The notes below the pieces were generated by a model. The model saw only the letters and a list, made by a program, of their open reading frames with translations. It was not told the origin of the DNA and searched no databases. DNA of 64,000 nucleotides from Arenicola marina (Eukaryota; Annelida; Polychaeta; Arenicolidae). This document shows positions 63,958 to 64,000 of this stretch, piece after piece. The DNA lies in the NCBI GenBank assembly GCA_964019135.1, contig OZ025249.1:6622039-6686038 (forward strand), in the 5' to 3' direction. Numbering within the stretch: the stretch's first letter is position 1; each line of letters begins with the position of its first letter. A program made the position numbers and the translations under genes.

Positions 63958-64000
63958 GTGAGAATGAACCAATGAAATGTAAATACCTGCTTATTTCATG

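Overview
This is a nuclear genomic window from an animal. It carries three multi-exon, intron-rich genes with GT-AG splice sites, nested transposable elements and a very large amount of minisatellite DNA. The gene families (nicotinic-type Cys-loop receptor, ionotropic glutamate receptor, hinderin) are bilaterian. The glutamate receptor looks like a lineage absent from vertebrates, and the GC-rich exons sit in AT-richer, minisatellite-dense introns, so I lean towards an invertebrate, possibly a deuterostome such as amphioxus or a hemichordate. The sequence alone does not settle the species. A 200-base run of N (5903-6102) marks an assembly gap.

Layout. 1-10.6 kb holds no recognisable exon and is largely simple repeats: a 20-bp array, GC-rich and CT-rich arrays flanking the gap, and a 1.2-kb 11-bp array. 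10.6-25.55 kb, plus strand, holds the 3' part of a non-alpha nicotinic acetylcholine receptor subunit gene: four exons giving 476 residues to the stop, with the first exons not found. 25.6-44.9 kb is gene-free. It contains a 61-bp satellite, TTAGGG-like repeats, two LINE 3' ends, a PIF/Harbinger transposon with a decayed transposase (33.06-34.82 kb), a G-rich hAT-like element and a 1.8-kb 25-bp array. 44.9-56.7 kb, minus strand, is an ionotropic glutamate receptor gene of 15 exons that splice in one continuous frame (936 residues plus stop), lacking only its 5' end. From 58.35 kb to the window end, plus strand, lies the 5' part of a hinderin (KIAA1328) orthologue, head-to-head with the glutamate receptor.

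Two things in the glutamate receptor stand out. Its cytosolic linker between the first membrane helix and the pore loop carries a full canonical EF-hand calcium-binding loop. The next intron (47520-48503) is built almost wholly of tandem copies of its own two exon edges: about nine copies of the pore-loop exon end with its splice donor, and about three to four copies of the following exon's start with its splice acceptor.

Among mobile elements, a MULE-like family of three copies ranges from 725 bp down to a 52-bp element made of only two 25-bp inverted ends, with an exact 9-bp target duplication. That minimal copy sits inside a 1.05-kb foldback element. A 300-bp copy splits a LINE remnant.
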